Of a DNA stretch of 64,000 bases, positions 45,553 through 57,138 are shown one piece after another. The notes beneath the pieces are model-generated. The model was not told where the DNA came from, made no database searches, and saw only the letters and a program-made list of their open reading frames with translations. The stretch spans positions 248,001-312,000 of the forward strand of contig CM040425.1 in NCBI GenBank assembly GCA_022702705.1, in the 5' to 3' direction. Source of the stretch: Papilionanthe hookeriana x Papilionanthe teres (lineage: Eukaryota; Streptophyta; Magnoliopsida; Asparagales; Orchidaceae). Position 1 is the stretch's first letter. Every line of letters begins with the position of its first letter. The position numbers and the translations under genes are program-made.

Positions 45553-46713
45553 GGGAAATCAGACGACTAAGCTCCGACCCCAGAATATCATGGAAGGCAA
45601 AAAAATATCTCGGAAGGAAGATGGAAATTTAAGTAATTTTTGGGAAATCGGATGACTAAGCTCCGACACCAGAACATCGTGGAAGGCGAAAAAAATATCT
45701 CGGAAGGAAGATGGAAATTTAGGGAATTTTGGGGAAATCGGACCACTAAGCTCCGACCCCAGAATATCGTGGAAGGCGGAAAAAAATCTCGGAAGGAAGA
45801 TGGATATTTAGGGAATTTTTGGGAAATCAGACGACTGAGCTCCGACCCCAGAATATCATGGAAGGCGGAAAAATATCTCGAAAGGAAGATGGAAATTTAG
45901 GTAATTTTTGGGAAATCGGACGACTAAGCTCCTATCCCAGAATATCATGGAAGACGGAAAAATATCTCGGAAGGAAGATGGAAATTTAGGTAATTTTTGG
46001 GAAATCGGACGACTAAGCTCCGACCCCTGTAATATCATTGAAGGCGGAAAAATATCTCGGAAGAAAGATGGAAATTTAGGGGAATTTTGGGAAATCAGAC
46101 GACTAAGCTCCGATCCCAGAATATCATGGAAGGCGGAAAAATATCTCGGAAGGAAGATGGAAATTTAGGTAATTTTTGGGAAATCGGACGACTAAGCTCC
46201 TACTCCAGAATATCATGGAAGGCGGAAAAATATCTCGGAAGGAAGATGGAAATTTAGGGGATTTTTGGGAAATCGAACGACTAGGCTCTGATCCCAGAAT
46301 ATCGTGGAAGGCGGAAAAATATCTCGGAAGGAAGATGGAAATTTAGGTAATTTTTGGGAAATCGGGCGACTAAGCTCCGACCCTAGAATATCATGGAAGG
46401 CGGAAAAAATATCTCGGAAGGAAAATGGAAATTTAGGAAATATTTGGGAAATCGGATGACTAAGCTCTGATCCAAGAATATCGTGGAAGGTGGAAAAATA
46501 TCTCGGAAGAAAGATGGAAATTTAGAGAATTTTTAGGAAATCGGACGACTAAGCTCCGATCCCAGAATATCATGGAAGGTGGAAAAAATATCTCGGAAGG
46601 AAAATGGAAATTTAGGGAATATTTGGGAAATCAGACGACTAAGCTCCGACCCCAGAATATCGTGGAAGGAGGAAAAATATCTCGGAAGGAAGATGGAAAT
46701 TTAGGAAATTTTT
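45553..46713. repeat. tandem array, 13 units of 89-90 bp, downstream of T2 pol
   Basis: The landmark GGGAAATC recurs at 45553, 45642, 45732, 45821, 45910, 45999, 46089, 46178, 46267, 46356, 46446, (46535 with one change), 46625, and in part at 46714. Units share GACTAAGCTCCGA, CAGAATATC and ATCTCGGAAGGAAGATGG. Tandem arrays after pol are known in Tat/Ogre elements and can seed satellite DNA. The frame shifts every unit, so the short open frames across it are chance. Confidence 0.95.
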
Positions 46714-46929
46714 GGGAAAGAGAGGATATTATTAACCTGTCTGTTTCTGATTTTATATCCTTTCATTTTGTTTAATTTTGATTTTGTTTCTTTTGGGTTT
46801 ATTTCTTTTCATTTTGATTTGACTTGATTTCACTCGATTTATTATTTTTTTTTTAACAAAATTTTGGACCCAGTCACAGACACTAGCCCTATAGCTATAT
46901 TGGAACGAATATCATTTTTTTCAGTCTTT
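46714..46929 (-). other. non-coding spacer between T2 pol and tandem array
   Basis: T-rich, with no feature I can support beyond adjacency. Confidence 0.4.
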
Positions 46930-48090
46930 TCATGGCGCGTAATATTTCTTTAAATATCGTCCATTGATGGGCAACATGGGTCTATCCCTTTGAGAATCCA
47001 CCAACTGGTAAGATCCTCCTGTGTTGACCTTCTCCACCATGAACGGTCCTTCCCAGGTCGGTTTGAATTTTCCACCTATTTTGCGATGTGCAAGAATAGG
47101 CCTTCTAAGAATGAGCACGAGGTCACCAATTTTGAACGACCTCGGGCGGACCAATTTGTCGTGGGCTTGAATCATCTTCGCTTGGTAGAGTTCCAAGTTC
47201 TGTTGTGCGAGCAATCTTTTTCCTTCAAGGTTTTCCAATTCTGCAAGTCGTAACTTGGCATTCTCTTCTATTGTAATTTGATTGGCAACGGCAACCCGGA
47301 GCGATGGTAGCTGAACTTCTAACGGAAGAACTGCCTCGGACTCATACACAAGAGCACAAGGCGTAGACTGTGTCGGCGTCCTGACTGTCATCCTGTAGGC
47401 CCAGAAAGCTTCTAGTAGCTTCTCGTGCCATCCTCTTTTATTGTCATCGAGCTTCTTCTTCAGAATCTGAACAAGAGTTTTATTGAAGGCTTCTGCAAAG
47501 CCATTTGCTTTAAGGTAGTAGATCATCGAATATCTTCAATCTATCCCGTGTTTTCTGACGAAGTTGTTGATTTTCATGCTCTTGAAAGCGGACCCGTTGT
47601 CGGAGATGATTCTGAGCGGTACACCCAAATGGTAGACGATTTGATTCTTGAAGAACTGTAAGACTTGCCGCGCTGTGACTTCTCGTAGTGGAACTGCTTC
47701 TACCCACTTGGAAAAGTAGTCTGTAGCGGCGAGTATAAACCTGTGTCCTTTTGAGGAAGGAGGGTCTATCGGACCCACTATGTCCGTGCCCCAGCACTCG
47801 AATGGCCACGAGGCAATCGTTAGGTGTAGAACATTCGGAGGCTGGTGCAAGACCACTCCATGCACCTGACACTGATGGCATCTCTTAGCTACGTCCATGC
47901 AATCCGTCATCATTGTCGGCCGCAGTATCCGAGTCTTTTGATTTTCATCTTCATTTTTGGTCGTGACTGGTGAGCACCACACAATCCAGCATGTACTTCT
48001 TTGACAATTTTCTGCGCTTATGCTCTGCTCAGACATTTCAGCCACATATGGTCGAAGGATCTCCTATACAGAACATTGTCGATCAGGGCA
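46930..48090 (-). pseudogene. integrase of T2
   Basis: The zinc-binding region (CHQCQVHG near 47865-47895) is followed by the core with Asp in ECWGTDIVGPIDPPSS, Asp in LRIISDNGSAFKS and Glu in ANGFAEAFNKT, so the catalytic triad is kept. The C-terminal domain (DLVLILRRPILAHRKIG, WEGPFMVEKVNTGGSYQ) ends NGRYLKKYYAP. A stop near 47534 (Trp to TGA, after R-K-H-G-I-D) and frame breaks near 47890-48045 kill it. Confidence 0.85.
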
Positions 48091-48730
48091 TACGACAAAG
48101 CCCTCTTTTGAATCTGGTGCGCTACTAACTTATCTTCTGGTAGCTTTCCGGTTTGCAAATATTCCATTAATGGTTGACGCCAATCTTCTGTATCTTCTAC
48201 TCTTGCAGCAACTGTCTTTTCTTTTTCAATTTTATGTAGACTGTCGAGGTTGATCTGAGACAACACCTGACGTCCTTGTACTGTAATATCTATAGAATCT
48301 TCGGGTGGACAAGCCAATTCTTTAGCGATTTTTGCTAAAGCGTCCCCATGGGCATTGTCTGCTCGAGGAATCCTATAGAATATCACATTCAGAATTTGCT
48401 CAAATAACTTCATCGTGTATCGGTGGTATTATTCTAATCTCGGCTTTAGAATTTTGTACTGTCCTGCCACTTGCTGGATGACGAGCTGTGAGTCGCCATA
48501 AATGGCAATGTCTATTATATCCATTAGTATTGCTAATTCCAAGCCGGTGATTAGGGCTTCATACTCTGCTTCATTGTTGGTACACGACTCTGTCAAGTGG
48601 TAAGAAAACCTCAGCATGGCCCGATCTAGTGTCACAAAGATTAAACCAATTCCTGCTTTGCCTGGTATGACTGTTCCTGATCCTTTATCTTTTCAAGTTG
48701 ATGAAGCTCCATCAAAGTACATTTTCCAAC
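48091..48730 (-). pseudogene. archaeal-type RNase H and linker to integrase, T2
   Basis: Catalytic positions visible: Asp in MYFDGAS (near 48715), Glu in NNEAEYEAL, Asp in YGDSQLV (48429-48635) and Asp in ADNAHGDALAKIA (near 48345). A stop (PRLE-stop) at 48429 splits the domain. The linker LACPPEDSIDITVQGRQVL leads to integrase. This domain places T2 in the Tat clade. Confidence 0.85.
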
Positions 48731-49381
48731 GTTGAGCATTGGGATCTTCTATCTGTAGTATCTGGTCATCTGGTAACTCATCATTGAGCGGGGACCTAGT
48801 CGGCGATGGGTGCGCTGCGAGAAAATCTGCAAGAATCGCCCTTTTATAGCGCGAAGGGGCACAAAGGTTATATCGAATTGCAATAATATCATTGACCACC
48901 TTGCTAAGCGTCCAGAAAGCGTTGGTCGGGTCATCAAATATTGCAAAGGATTAACCATCGAAATCAGGTTGACCATATGAGACAACATGTAATGTCTAAG
49001 CTTCTGAGTGGTGAAAACTAAAGCTAGACAATGTTTCTCAATAGGAGGATACTTTACCTCTGCAGGTATTAGACGTCGACTCAAGTAGTAGAGTGCGTTC
49101 TCTTTACCCTCATCATTGACTTGGGCAAGTAGAGCTCCGAGGGACTCATCTAATGCCGCGGTATAAAGTATCAACGGTCTACCTGGGATAGGGGCTGCTA
49201 AAACAGGAGCTGTCGTTAGATATCGTTTAATATCTTCGAAAGCATGCTGGAACTTTTCTTCCGAAATAAATTTGGCATCCTTTTTAATTAATGTCGAGAA
49301 AGGCTGACACCTACCCGACAGATTAGATATAAAGCGCCTCAGATATGCCAGTTTTCCTTGAAATGAACATAGTTGTTTCAA
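48731..49381 (-). pseudogene. RT-associated RNase H of T2
   Basis: Open for 210 codons (48749-49381), including LAYLRRFISNLSGRCQPFS, LYTAALDESLGALLAQVND, YPPIEKHCLALVFTTQK and LARWSMILLQFDI. Near 48860 the frame drifts away from the conserved linker, indicating a frameshift. Confidence 0.82.
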
Positions 49382-49402
49382 GGATTTAGGGGGGGGGCAT
49401 TT

Positions 49403-50575
49403 CTAAATGGCTTTAATCTTCTCTGGATCGATTTTGATTCCCCGATGAAGGACAACGAATCCTAGAAATTTCCCAGAGGTAACACCTAAAGCGCACTTTA
49501 AGGGATTCATTTTCAGATTATATTGTCGTAATCGTTTAAATACGATCCTCAAATCATATAGGTGGTTTCCTCTTATATTTCTCTTGATGAACAAATCATC
49601 CACATAGCATTCTACTTAGTTGTGAATCAGGTCATCGAAGATCCTCATCATTGCTCTTCGATATGTAGCTCCTGCGTTCTTCAGTCCAAACGGCATCACG
49701 GTGTAGCAATAAATCTCGATCGGAGTTCTGAAAGCTGTGAGCGTTGCGTCTTCTGGTGCCATCTTGAGCTGATTGTGCTCTAAAGACCCATCCATAAAGG
49801 TGAAAGTTTCATGTGTCGACGCGATGTCCACCATTAGTTCTGGTATCGGCAACGGGAATTCATCTTTTGGACATGCTTTGTTTAAATCCCTGAAGTCGAC
49901 ACACATTCGAATTTGCCCATTTTTCTTTTTCACTGGCACAAGATTAGTTAACCACGTCGGATACTGTTCTTCTAGGACAAAATTAGAGTCTATTAATTTC
50001 TTGATTTCTGCTGTAACTTGCTGTTCTATCTCGAGGCGCATCCTTCTGGGAGCTTGATTTACTGGCATCACATTCTTATCCACTCCGAGGCGGTGAACTG
50101 CGACTGCCGGAGATAGTCCTGGCGTTTCGTCATAGCTCCAGGCGAAGCAATCTTTGATTTCTGATAGTATCCTGACCAAGTCTGCAACCTCTTCTTTGTT
50201 GAGTAATGAACTTATGAAAGTCGGTCGGGGCTGGTCCTCAGTCCCGAGATTGATTTCTCTTAATTCAGCGACTGTTGATTTAATTTCTTCTTCAAATTCT
50301 GGCGGAGCATCACCTATTGGCTGATCTTCATATTCAACTTGAATGTCCATGCAATCTTCTTTTGACTGACTAGTAACAACCATGCAAAATTCTGAGTCAT
50401 CGACGGCTCCTAGAATACCAAACCCAAGACCTTCTTTCGAATTGAGTTTCTTTCCTTTTACATTCCACAATTTTTCGAACGATTGTAACTTATCCTTTGG
50501 CATTTTATTTGACACATATCCTTGTTGAATTAACTTTTGTACACACGGAGAAAAGTAGCCAAAAGGTAATTCCAT
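49403..50575 (-). pseudogene. reverse transcriptase of T2
   Basis: Order: LGVDKNVMPVNQAPRRM, LVPVKKKNGQIRMCVDFRDL, PKDEFPLPIPELMVD, the FTFMDGS box with the first Asp, MPFGLKNAGATYRRAMM, then a stop at 49616-49618 and the catalytic Y-V-D-D box just after it (about 49597-49608). The downstream thumb/connection follows (49403-49603). One nonsense codon three residues before Y-V-D-D is the main visible lesion. Confidence 0.87.
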
Positions 50576-51071
50576 TAATTCATTTGAATCATTTTCTTTA
50601 AGAATTACACAAGGTTCAGAAGTGGAAGAGGAAGCTTTGTAAAACTTGATCGGTTTAAACCATCGTTATGAACTTCCTTGACCTCTATACTCTCTATCTT
50701 TTGAGAATGGATCGGAGTATAGTGGTTAATCCGATCGTACATCGATTCATATTCATCCTTTGCTTCGTCTTCTAGAGAGATCTCGAACTGAGGCCTCTTG
50801 TGACTTATCATCATTGTTTCTTTATCTTCTTTGGAGCTTTCCTCCATGTCGATGTTGATTGTTGGCTTCGCCTGTTCAACAATCTGGGAAATTCTTTCTC
50901 GACCATGTCCCCGGCCTTGACCACGGATGCGTGGGCTAAAAGAACTTTTACCAACTCATTGAGAAGGAGCGGTATGAGATTGTTGAACTGGAGCCATACG
51001 GTCTCGTCCTTGTAGTTCCTTTGAGTCTTCAATTTTGCTTATCACAATGTCTCTTGAAAATACTATTTTCT
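50576..51071 (-). pseudogene. PR-RT linker of T2
   Basis: Acidic, low-conservation linker in at least two frames (50605-50847 and 50811-51032, the latter with NLIPLLLNELVKVLLAHAS). No separate domain recognised. Confidence 0.5.
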
Positions 51072-51533
51072 TCAGAAGAGAATAGTAAGCGGCGTCTTCA
51101 TGGATGCCCACTTCATGTATTGAAAACGACTATAGATCCCCTTTAATACAATGTTCTTGTCCATCTTTGTAGTATTGCACTGGTGAAGCGACGACGGGAC
51201 CATATTGTACTCATGGAGCCACGGTCGACCAAGCAGGGTATTGAACGAAGTATCCGCATCAATGACATGGAATTTTGCAGTTGTTACTAGATTTCTGACT
51301 TTCATTTGTAGCGTTATAAATCCGAGGGCTCTTTCTCCTTTTTGATTGAAACCTCTTAACATCATTTTATCCATTGAAAGCTCTCGTGCGTCGATGTCCA
51401 AGTAAGCTAACATCCGTAGACTCATTATATTGAGCGACGCTCTAGGATCTACTAAGACTCTGGAAAGCACGAATCTGCCAATGATGACAGAAATGTAGAG
51501 TGGACGATTGTGATCGGCTATACCGAGTAGCAA
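51072..51533 (-). pseudogene. aspartic protease of T2
   Basis: Shows NRPLYISVIIGRFVLSRVL then V-D-P-R-A-S-L-N-I-M: the Asp is present but the Gly of the usual D-x-G-[AS]-S motif is Arg. KFHVIDADTSFNTLLGRPWL and the following HEYN segment are typical of Tat-lineage proteases. Confidence 0.8.
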
Positions 51534-52831
51534 ATCTTAGTCGGTGAAATTTACGCCAAGCTGTTCCTTTATGGTGTAAACTCCATCTGAGGATGTGCTA
51601 GCCAACTGCGCTAAGCAAATGTCGAGATCAAGTAGAGCCTTGATCAAACTTTCTCTCATCTCCTTTGACAGGATCAGAGCATCGTAAATACTTAGTTTGG
51701 CCGGCAACTTCCTGAGATGAGCTAACACATTGTAATCCACTTTATTTGGGTTTTCAACTTCATTTCGAACTTGTATCTCCTCAGTAGCAAGAGTTATTTC
51801 TTCCTGAATAACTATCTGCTTCGCTTTGTCCACTGGAGTTGTTCTCAGAGGTAGCACCTTGCCACTCCTTAAATGCACTTCTGTTATTTCTTCTTCTTCG
51901 GACCCGGAGGTCCTTCCGTATCCGAGTAGTCCAAGCCGATGTCAAGTGGAACTCCTTTGCACTCGAGGACTGGCTCCTCACTTCTCGTACTGTCATAGCC
52001 AGTGTTGTCAATGTCTTCTTTATCTTTGGTGGAAGTTAATATGATTTGAGGATCATTTTGGGAATCAAAATCGGGGTTAGATAGGTTGTGATTAGTTACT
52101 TCATCACTAGAGACAGTAAGAACGTAGCCAACATCATTTATATCATTATTACGAGACCCTGGAGGGGTACAAAGATAATGATACAAAGTCAGGGGTTCGA
52201 GGAATTTCACCCCTGAATCTGAGACAACCAGTCTAACGGGAGCAGCCCCTATCCTATCCTTCGAGCTATCGTCTTTAATCTCATTCACGATCTCTTTCTT
52301 CCTCCACTCTCATTGTGGTGGCTTCCTTGGCGAAGCTTTCATCTTAGCCTGTGCTGACGGCGGACTCTGGAAAGCGGCTTTCTTTGGGGCAGACTGAATC
52401 TGATCCAGGACCTTCTTGAGTTCATTCCAAATTGCACTCCATCCACCCTTACCGGCATATGGGTCTAGTAGAGAGATTGGCTCGGCTGAAATTACATTTA
52501 TAGAACCTTTTTCAGGCTCCTTCAGATATTCCTTCGGTATTGTTATATTTCCATCTTTGTAATTCCGCTCAAGCCAATCCTTGAAACTGAAGCAGTTCTC
52601 AATTGTATGTCCAAGCATCCGGTGATAGGGACAGAAGTTGGGCTGATTTTTCTTATTCACCTCTTCTGGCTTATTCGGCTCGGGTAACTTGAACTCGGGC
52701 TTTTTTAGAAGATTCTTGAACATCTTTGCTATAGCATCATCTTTGAAAGAGTAGTTTCTGCGTAGTCATTCTGATATTGTAGGCACTGGTCTCCCGTCTG
52801 TCCTGTACGGTCTCTGCTGCTACTTAATCTT
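51534..52831 (-). pseudogene. gag C-terminal part of T2, N-terminus deleted
   Basis: Contains a zinc-knuckle-like motif C-P-Y-H-x5-H-x4-C within FCPYHRMLGHTIENCFSFK (52310-52723), a Lys-rich stretch, an acidic linker (51884-52288) and MHLRSGKVLPL leading to the protease (51537-51878). The capsid-forming N-terminus is missing: sequence passes directly into mid-LTR at 52832. Confidence 0.8.
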
Positions 52832-53149
52832 TCATTTTTATTATTATTTATTTATTTATAAGACTTTTCATTTTCTCTCTCTTAAATTATTCTTTTCTTT
52901 ATTTAAGGTTATTATCATTTATATTAAGTTATTATTTCTTAAAATTATTATTTACATGTATATTGACATTTAGATTATTTTAAAGAGAATGATGTTTTTA
53001 TTTACCTATTTTTATTATTTATTTATCTATTTATAAAGCTTTTTAAACATTCTCTCTCCTAAATTATCCTTTCATTTATTTTAAATCATTATCATTTATT
53101 TAAGTTATTATTTATTAAAATTATTATTTACATATTGTTATTGTTAATT

Positions 53150-53202
<53 letters not shown>

Positions 53203-54859
53203 CTTTATTTAGTTATTTATGTTTTAGTAGTATTTATTTAAATTTAGTAAAGATTATTTTTATTATGTCACTTAATTATATATAATTTATTTACATTATT
53301 TTAAACATTATTTATTTAGTGTATTATAATTTATTTGCAATATATTTAACATTAATTTATATATTATTTAGTACATATAATATATTTACATTTATATTAT
53401 TAATTTACATATGTATAATTTATGTAGTTATTTTATTTATATGTTATTTTTTTATTATATGTTATAAAAAAAATTTATTTCATTCCCTTTCATTTTATTT
53501 TATTCCTATTTTTATTTTCTTTTCTCTTTATGTTTATTTTCCTTTCTTTTATTTTTTCTTTCCTTTATGTTAAATTATTTCTTTTAGATTTTAAATCTTA
53601 TTTTTCAATTTAGTAGAAATAGGTGGTAGATTTGTAAATATTTAAAACTAGCTATATAACTTTGCATAAAAAAAGAATTCCTAAGCCTATGCATGAATAA
53701 AATTTAGATAGCATGAAGATAACCTACACATGAAGATATACATGGAGATAGCTTGCATGACAAAGAAAATAAATCCCTAAGGCTAAACATGGGAAAGCAT
53801 ACATGGTGTAAAGATTTGTAATAATTAACACATAATAATTTTTTTTTTAAACCTATGTAGAGGAAGAAGAATTTTTTAAAGAAAATGCATGTATGTGCTA
53901 AACATAAACAAGATTATGACACTTTTTTTTTCTTTTTTTTTTAAATAAATTTTGAAACAAAAACAAAAGTAAAGGGAGGGGGGAGGAGATTACCTTAGCT
54001 TAGAGAAGCACTTGTTGGAGACCTTGAAGAGTCCCTTGTTGGAGATGAAGTGAGTGAGTGTGGCTAGCTTGGAAGGAGGAGAAGAAGAGGAGAGGGAGGC
54101 TCATGGTTTTGGAGAGGAAGTAAGTGAGTGGGATGGTAAAGTGAAGTGTGTAAGGGAGTGTGTAAGAGTGTGTAAGTGGGATTATGGGGGGGGGGGGGAG
54201 GGTTTAATGGGGAGGCTCACGGCTAAAAATTAAGGAGGGAGTGAGGATGAGGTGAGGAAGAAATATGGTGGAGGCATGGTGAAGGTAAGGAGGGTAGGGT
54301 GAGGTGGCGGGTAGGGTGAGGGAGAGATTTTTTTTCTTTTTTTTTTTAAAAAAAATGTATTTTTTTTTCTTTTAAGGCTGCCGTGAGGTGTAAAAAAAGG
54401 GAAGTATGTGGGTGTGTGTGAGTGGGATGTAATGACCAAGGGTCATTTACATTCAATCCTCTATGTGTTGGTCCCTAGCACTTAGTCATAGACTGAGGGC
54501 AAGGCTATCCACATGAGTTTCCAAAGAGTTCAGGGTTGAAATTAGGATGTGTAGTGTGTATATGTTGTGAATGTGAAGTGTATGAGTGGTGATCTCCAGA
54601 CCTCCCTCAGGGCAAATCCTAAGGTCTGACCACCTATAGGAGACTTCCCCTAAGATTCCTTATGCTTGACTTTTCCTACCAAAAAGTGGAGGTTAGGCTT
54701 TAATCATATGAAAACCCTTAGTGAAGCAACAAGAGTTTTGAATTTCTATGGGGAGGGTTCCATGACTAGTCCTCTAAGAAAGTCACCAGGAGAGTCCTAT
54801 GGCTAGACCCTAGGCTATTCTAAAGAGAGACTAGACCTCAACCAAAAGTGAGGTAAACA
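52832..54859 (-). repeat. 5' LTR of T2, truncated (2028 bp of about 5.6 kb)
   Basis: Matches 43025-45059 throughout. Ends AGGTAAACA at the target duplication. Differences from its partner include a longer (AT)n run and a single GTGAGGGAGAG unit. Confidence 0.88.
53153..53198. repeat. (AT)23 microsatellite
   Basis: 46 bp of perfect AT repeat; the partner LTR has only about 12 bp at 43346-43357. Confidence 0.95.
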
Positions 54860-54864
54860 CTTAC
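54860..54864. other. right target-site duplication of T2 (CTTAC)
   Basis: Pairs with CCTAC at 39434-39438. Confidence 0.7.
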
Positions 54865-55590
54865 TAAATCCTCCTCTCAATCCAAAGTCTGCATGTACAT
54901 TGCAAGCCCCAATGTTTACACTAGTAATTCGTTTCAAAGGGTGAAGAACCTCTTCCCAAGTTTCAAATTTCACACCAGATCGCTCACATAATGAATGAAT
55001 TAAGGAAGGAAATCCCATACCTGCAGTAGTGGTAGATCTAGCACAATTCAAAATATAATCATAAATGATTGCTCCAATATCTATAGGCTTCTCTTGCTGA
55101 ATGCAATAGTTCAACACAGCTCTCTCCCTTATAACTTCACTAGTATAACATGAAGGCAACAGTTTAGATGAGATAAAATAATGTTATTCTTTAGAAGTGA
55201 CATTTAACTGTGAGGCCTGAAAATTGACTCTTATATCATTAGTTATCTTCCATAATCCTCCTTCATCAGTCAGAAATGTCGTTATCTTATTGAACTCTCT
55301 CTCAGTATGGTGATAGTTAGAATAAAAACAAAACATGTCAGGAGGCAGTCAATAAAAAGTAATTCTCTGACCACAGAAACAATAGCAACAGCGGAGATGC
55401 AACAGTAATTCTCCCAATTCCTTTTAGAAATCATATCTTCAATAACTTCTCCTGACTTACTAAACACACGCTCAGGAATCAATTTATGTGAATGTAGTGT
55501 GTCGACGTATTGGTCATCAACCCTTGCACTAACAAACTTATTAGAATCAAATGTTGTCTTTTCTCTCGAGAGCTTTGACTTTGGAGCCAT
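54865..55590 (-). pseudogene. ORF4 of element D, N-terminal part (split by T2)
   Basis: ATG at 55590 (MAPKSKLSREKTTFDSNKF) after a splice-acceptor-like TTTTTAG. It continues to VVREL, where a deletion relative to A' and C shifts the frame, then MPSCYTSEVIRERAVLNYC, EKPIDIGAIIYDYILN, GMGFPSLIHSLCERSGVKF and FGLRGGFSK, ending at the T2 insertion. The rest is at 39110-39438. Confidence 0.8.
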
Positions 55591-55727
55591 CTCTAAAAAT
55601 TCACGAAAAAATTCACCATAAATTTCAAAATCAAACTAAACTTGCTAAATTAACTTCCAAAAGTAATTTCCAGTAAATCCAAGAAATTTCTCATCCTTTT
55701 CCTCAAATTTTCAGCATGAATAGTGAC
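55591..55727 (-). other. truncated ORF4 leader intron, element D
   Basis: Matches the acceptor half of the predicted ORF4 intron of C and A', then stops at GAATAGTGA (55727), where element F sequence begins. The donor is lost. Confidence 0.55.
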
Positions 55728-55760
55728 CCACTTTTTGTATGTATGTAATTTATGTTTATA

Positions 55761-55772
55761 GCAACGGAACCA
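55761..55772 (-). other. primer binding site remnant left of LTR F
   Basis: Plus reads GCAACGGAACCA, two changes from the tRNA-Asp end GCAACGGCGCCA, 5 bp from the LTR. Confidence 0.65.
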
Positions 55773-56122
55773 AAAACTAGATCCCGCTTTAAATATAGGT
55801 ATATGATTTAATGTATAATGTGGATTCTACGCAAGTATACGTATTGTATCAAGTAATACAGGGCTCTAGTGGAGTCCTGGTTATCGATCCCACAGGGAAG
55901 TTTTTAACAGAATTGTTATCGACTAAATTTAAAGGAATTACTTACTAATAAAGTGAACGAGATATTCAAAGTAACTATAATAAACTAAAGTAAACTAATG
56001 CTTGAAATAAGTTGATTTAATTAATTCGAAAAAGTATCCTTCTCCTTGTTTTTAGAAAATTAAGTGAAATGATTAATTTAAATAGAATTTTTAAATTGTA
56101 TTGTGACAAATAGGAGCATTCC

Positions 56123-56156
56123 TGTTCTTTACCCTTTGGTCCAGGTGCAAAGAACA
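56123..56156 (-). other. conserved LTR hairpin, LTR F
   Basis: Arms TGTTCTTT (56123-56130) and AAAGAACA (56149-56156). With one further mismatched pair the loop is 16 nt, as elsewhere. Confidence 0.65.
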
Positions 56157-56236
56157 TTGACTAATCCTATGTTTGATTACTGAATCTGCGGCTAGGCTGG
56201 GAGGATACTGGCTGCCACTTCATAGTTCCCACGTTC

Positions 56237-56250
56237 CCCTCACCCGAGGG
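56237..56250 (-). other. second LTR hairpin with 4-nt loop, LTR F
   Basis: CCCTC, loop ACCC, GAGGG. Confidence 0.55.
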
Positions 56251-56942
56251 CTAACATCTACACTTCAGCTCCCAAACAAGTAGGATCGAATTGAGTATTT
56301 TAGTCCGTCACACTAAAATATCCAATTCTACACCCGATAATTAATATTTCCCTATTTATTTGCACCCGCCTTCCAAGGCTTTTGACTTCCCGAATATTGG
56401 ATGCAATTTTTACTATAGTTGATAATTCAACATATTTTAACTACTCAATTTGGTCAGATTGAAAGTAAATTAAGTTTTAAGTAAAAATTATCACAATTTA
56501 TTTATATTATATTAAGTGCTTTTATTTAATTTCATCAATCCGCATAATTTTCATAAACAAGGAGAAAGACTAAGAAAACTACTCGAATGCATGGGAATAA
56601 AACAAAGCATGGATTTCATTTAAAGTTAACAACAATAAACAAAGATACTTATCTTAATTTCCTTCCCAAGCGTACTCCTCGAAGTTCCTTTGACTTTTCC
56701 TTCTAGTACAAGCAACTAAATAGCACTCAATTAAACTAATGAACTCACTAAATACACTCAAATTAAATTAAACTCACACAAATTACACTTAAGACACTAG
56801 AAATAGACTACGTGAAGACTCAAAAGACACACACACACTCTAGAATTCAGCCTCTATTTATAGAGGTAGGCAAAGGTCCAAGGGGTGCTTAAACACCTCT
56901 TCAAAAAGTGTCCAGGTTCAATGTATATGCATTTTGAACTAG

Positions 56943-57138
56943 CTCGCCGTCGGCGAGAAACGACCTCGCCGTCAGCGGGGCTTCTAGAAGGTCTTCAAAC
57001 CGTGCGATCTCGCTGTCGGTGGGCTCGGGCTCGCTGTCGGCGAGGTAGTTATAATTCCTTCAGAAATTTCTCCTCACGATCTCGCCGTCGGCGGCCTCGA
57101 TCTCGCCGTCGGCGGCCTCGATCTTGCCGTCGGTGAAG
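56943..57138. promoter_or_regulatory. GC-rich palindromic array in LTR F
   Basis: Begins with the perfect 15-nt palindrome CTCGCCGTCGGCGAG (56943-56957) and contains about seven such words, including a 21-bp direct repeat at about 57080-57120 (ATCTCGCCGTCGGCGGCCTC twice). The same words occur upstream of F's ORF4 and ORF3. Confidence 0.68.

Larger units (their letters stand above)
39439..54859 (-). mobile_element. Tat-lineage long-LTR retrotransposon T2 (15.4 kb as it stands)
   Basis: Inserted in ORF4 of element D with a 5-bp target duplication. On the minus strand: truncated 5' LTR (52832-54859), partial gag, PR, RT, RNase H, archaeal-type RNase H, INT, a 3' region with an 89-bp tandem array, and a 5.6-kb 3' LTR (39439-45059). 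A deletion fused the middle of the 5' LTR to the middle of gag, removing the primer site and the gag start. Long LTRs, aRNH and tandem arrays after pol fit Tat/Ogre-like elements. Confidence 0.88.

Noticed and set aside
45640..46168. Two repeated-peptide open frames across the 89-bp array
   Set aside because: The unit length is not a multiple of three and the frames follow the repeat by chance; no other coding sign.
45553..46713. CRISPR-like regular repeats
   Set aside because: Units are contiguous without unique spacers, 89-90 bp long and in plant retrotransposon context; this is a tandem array.
56885..57136. Arg-rich plus-strand open frame
   Set aside because: It is produced by the GC palindrome words in the LTR and is not conserved in the other GC arrays.
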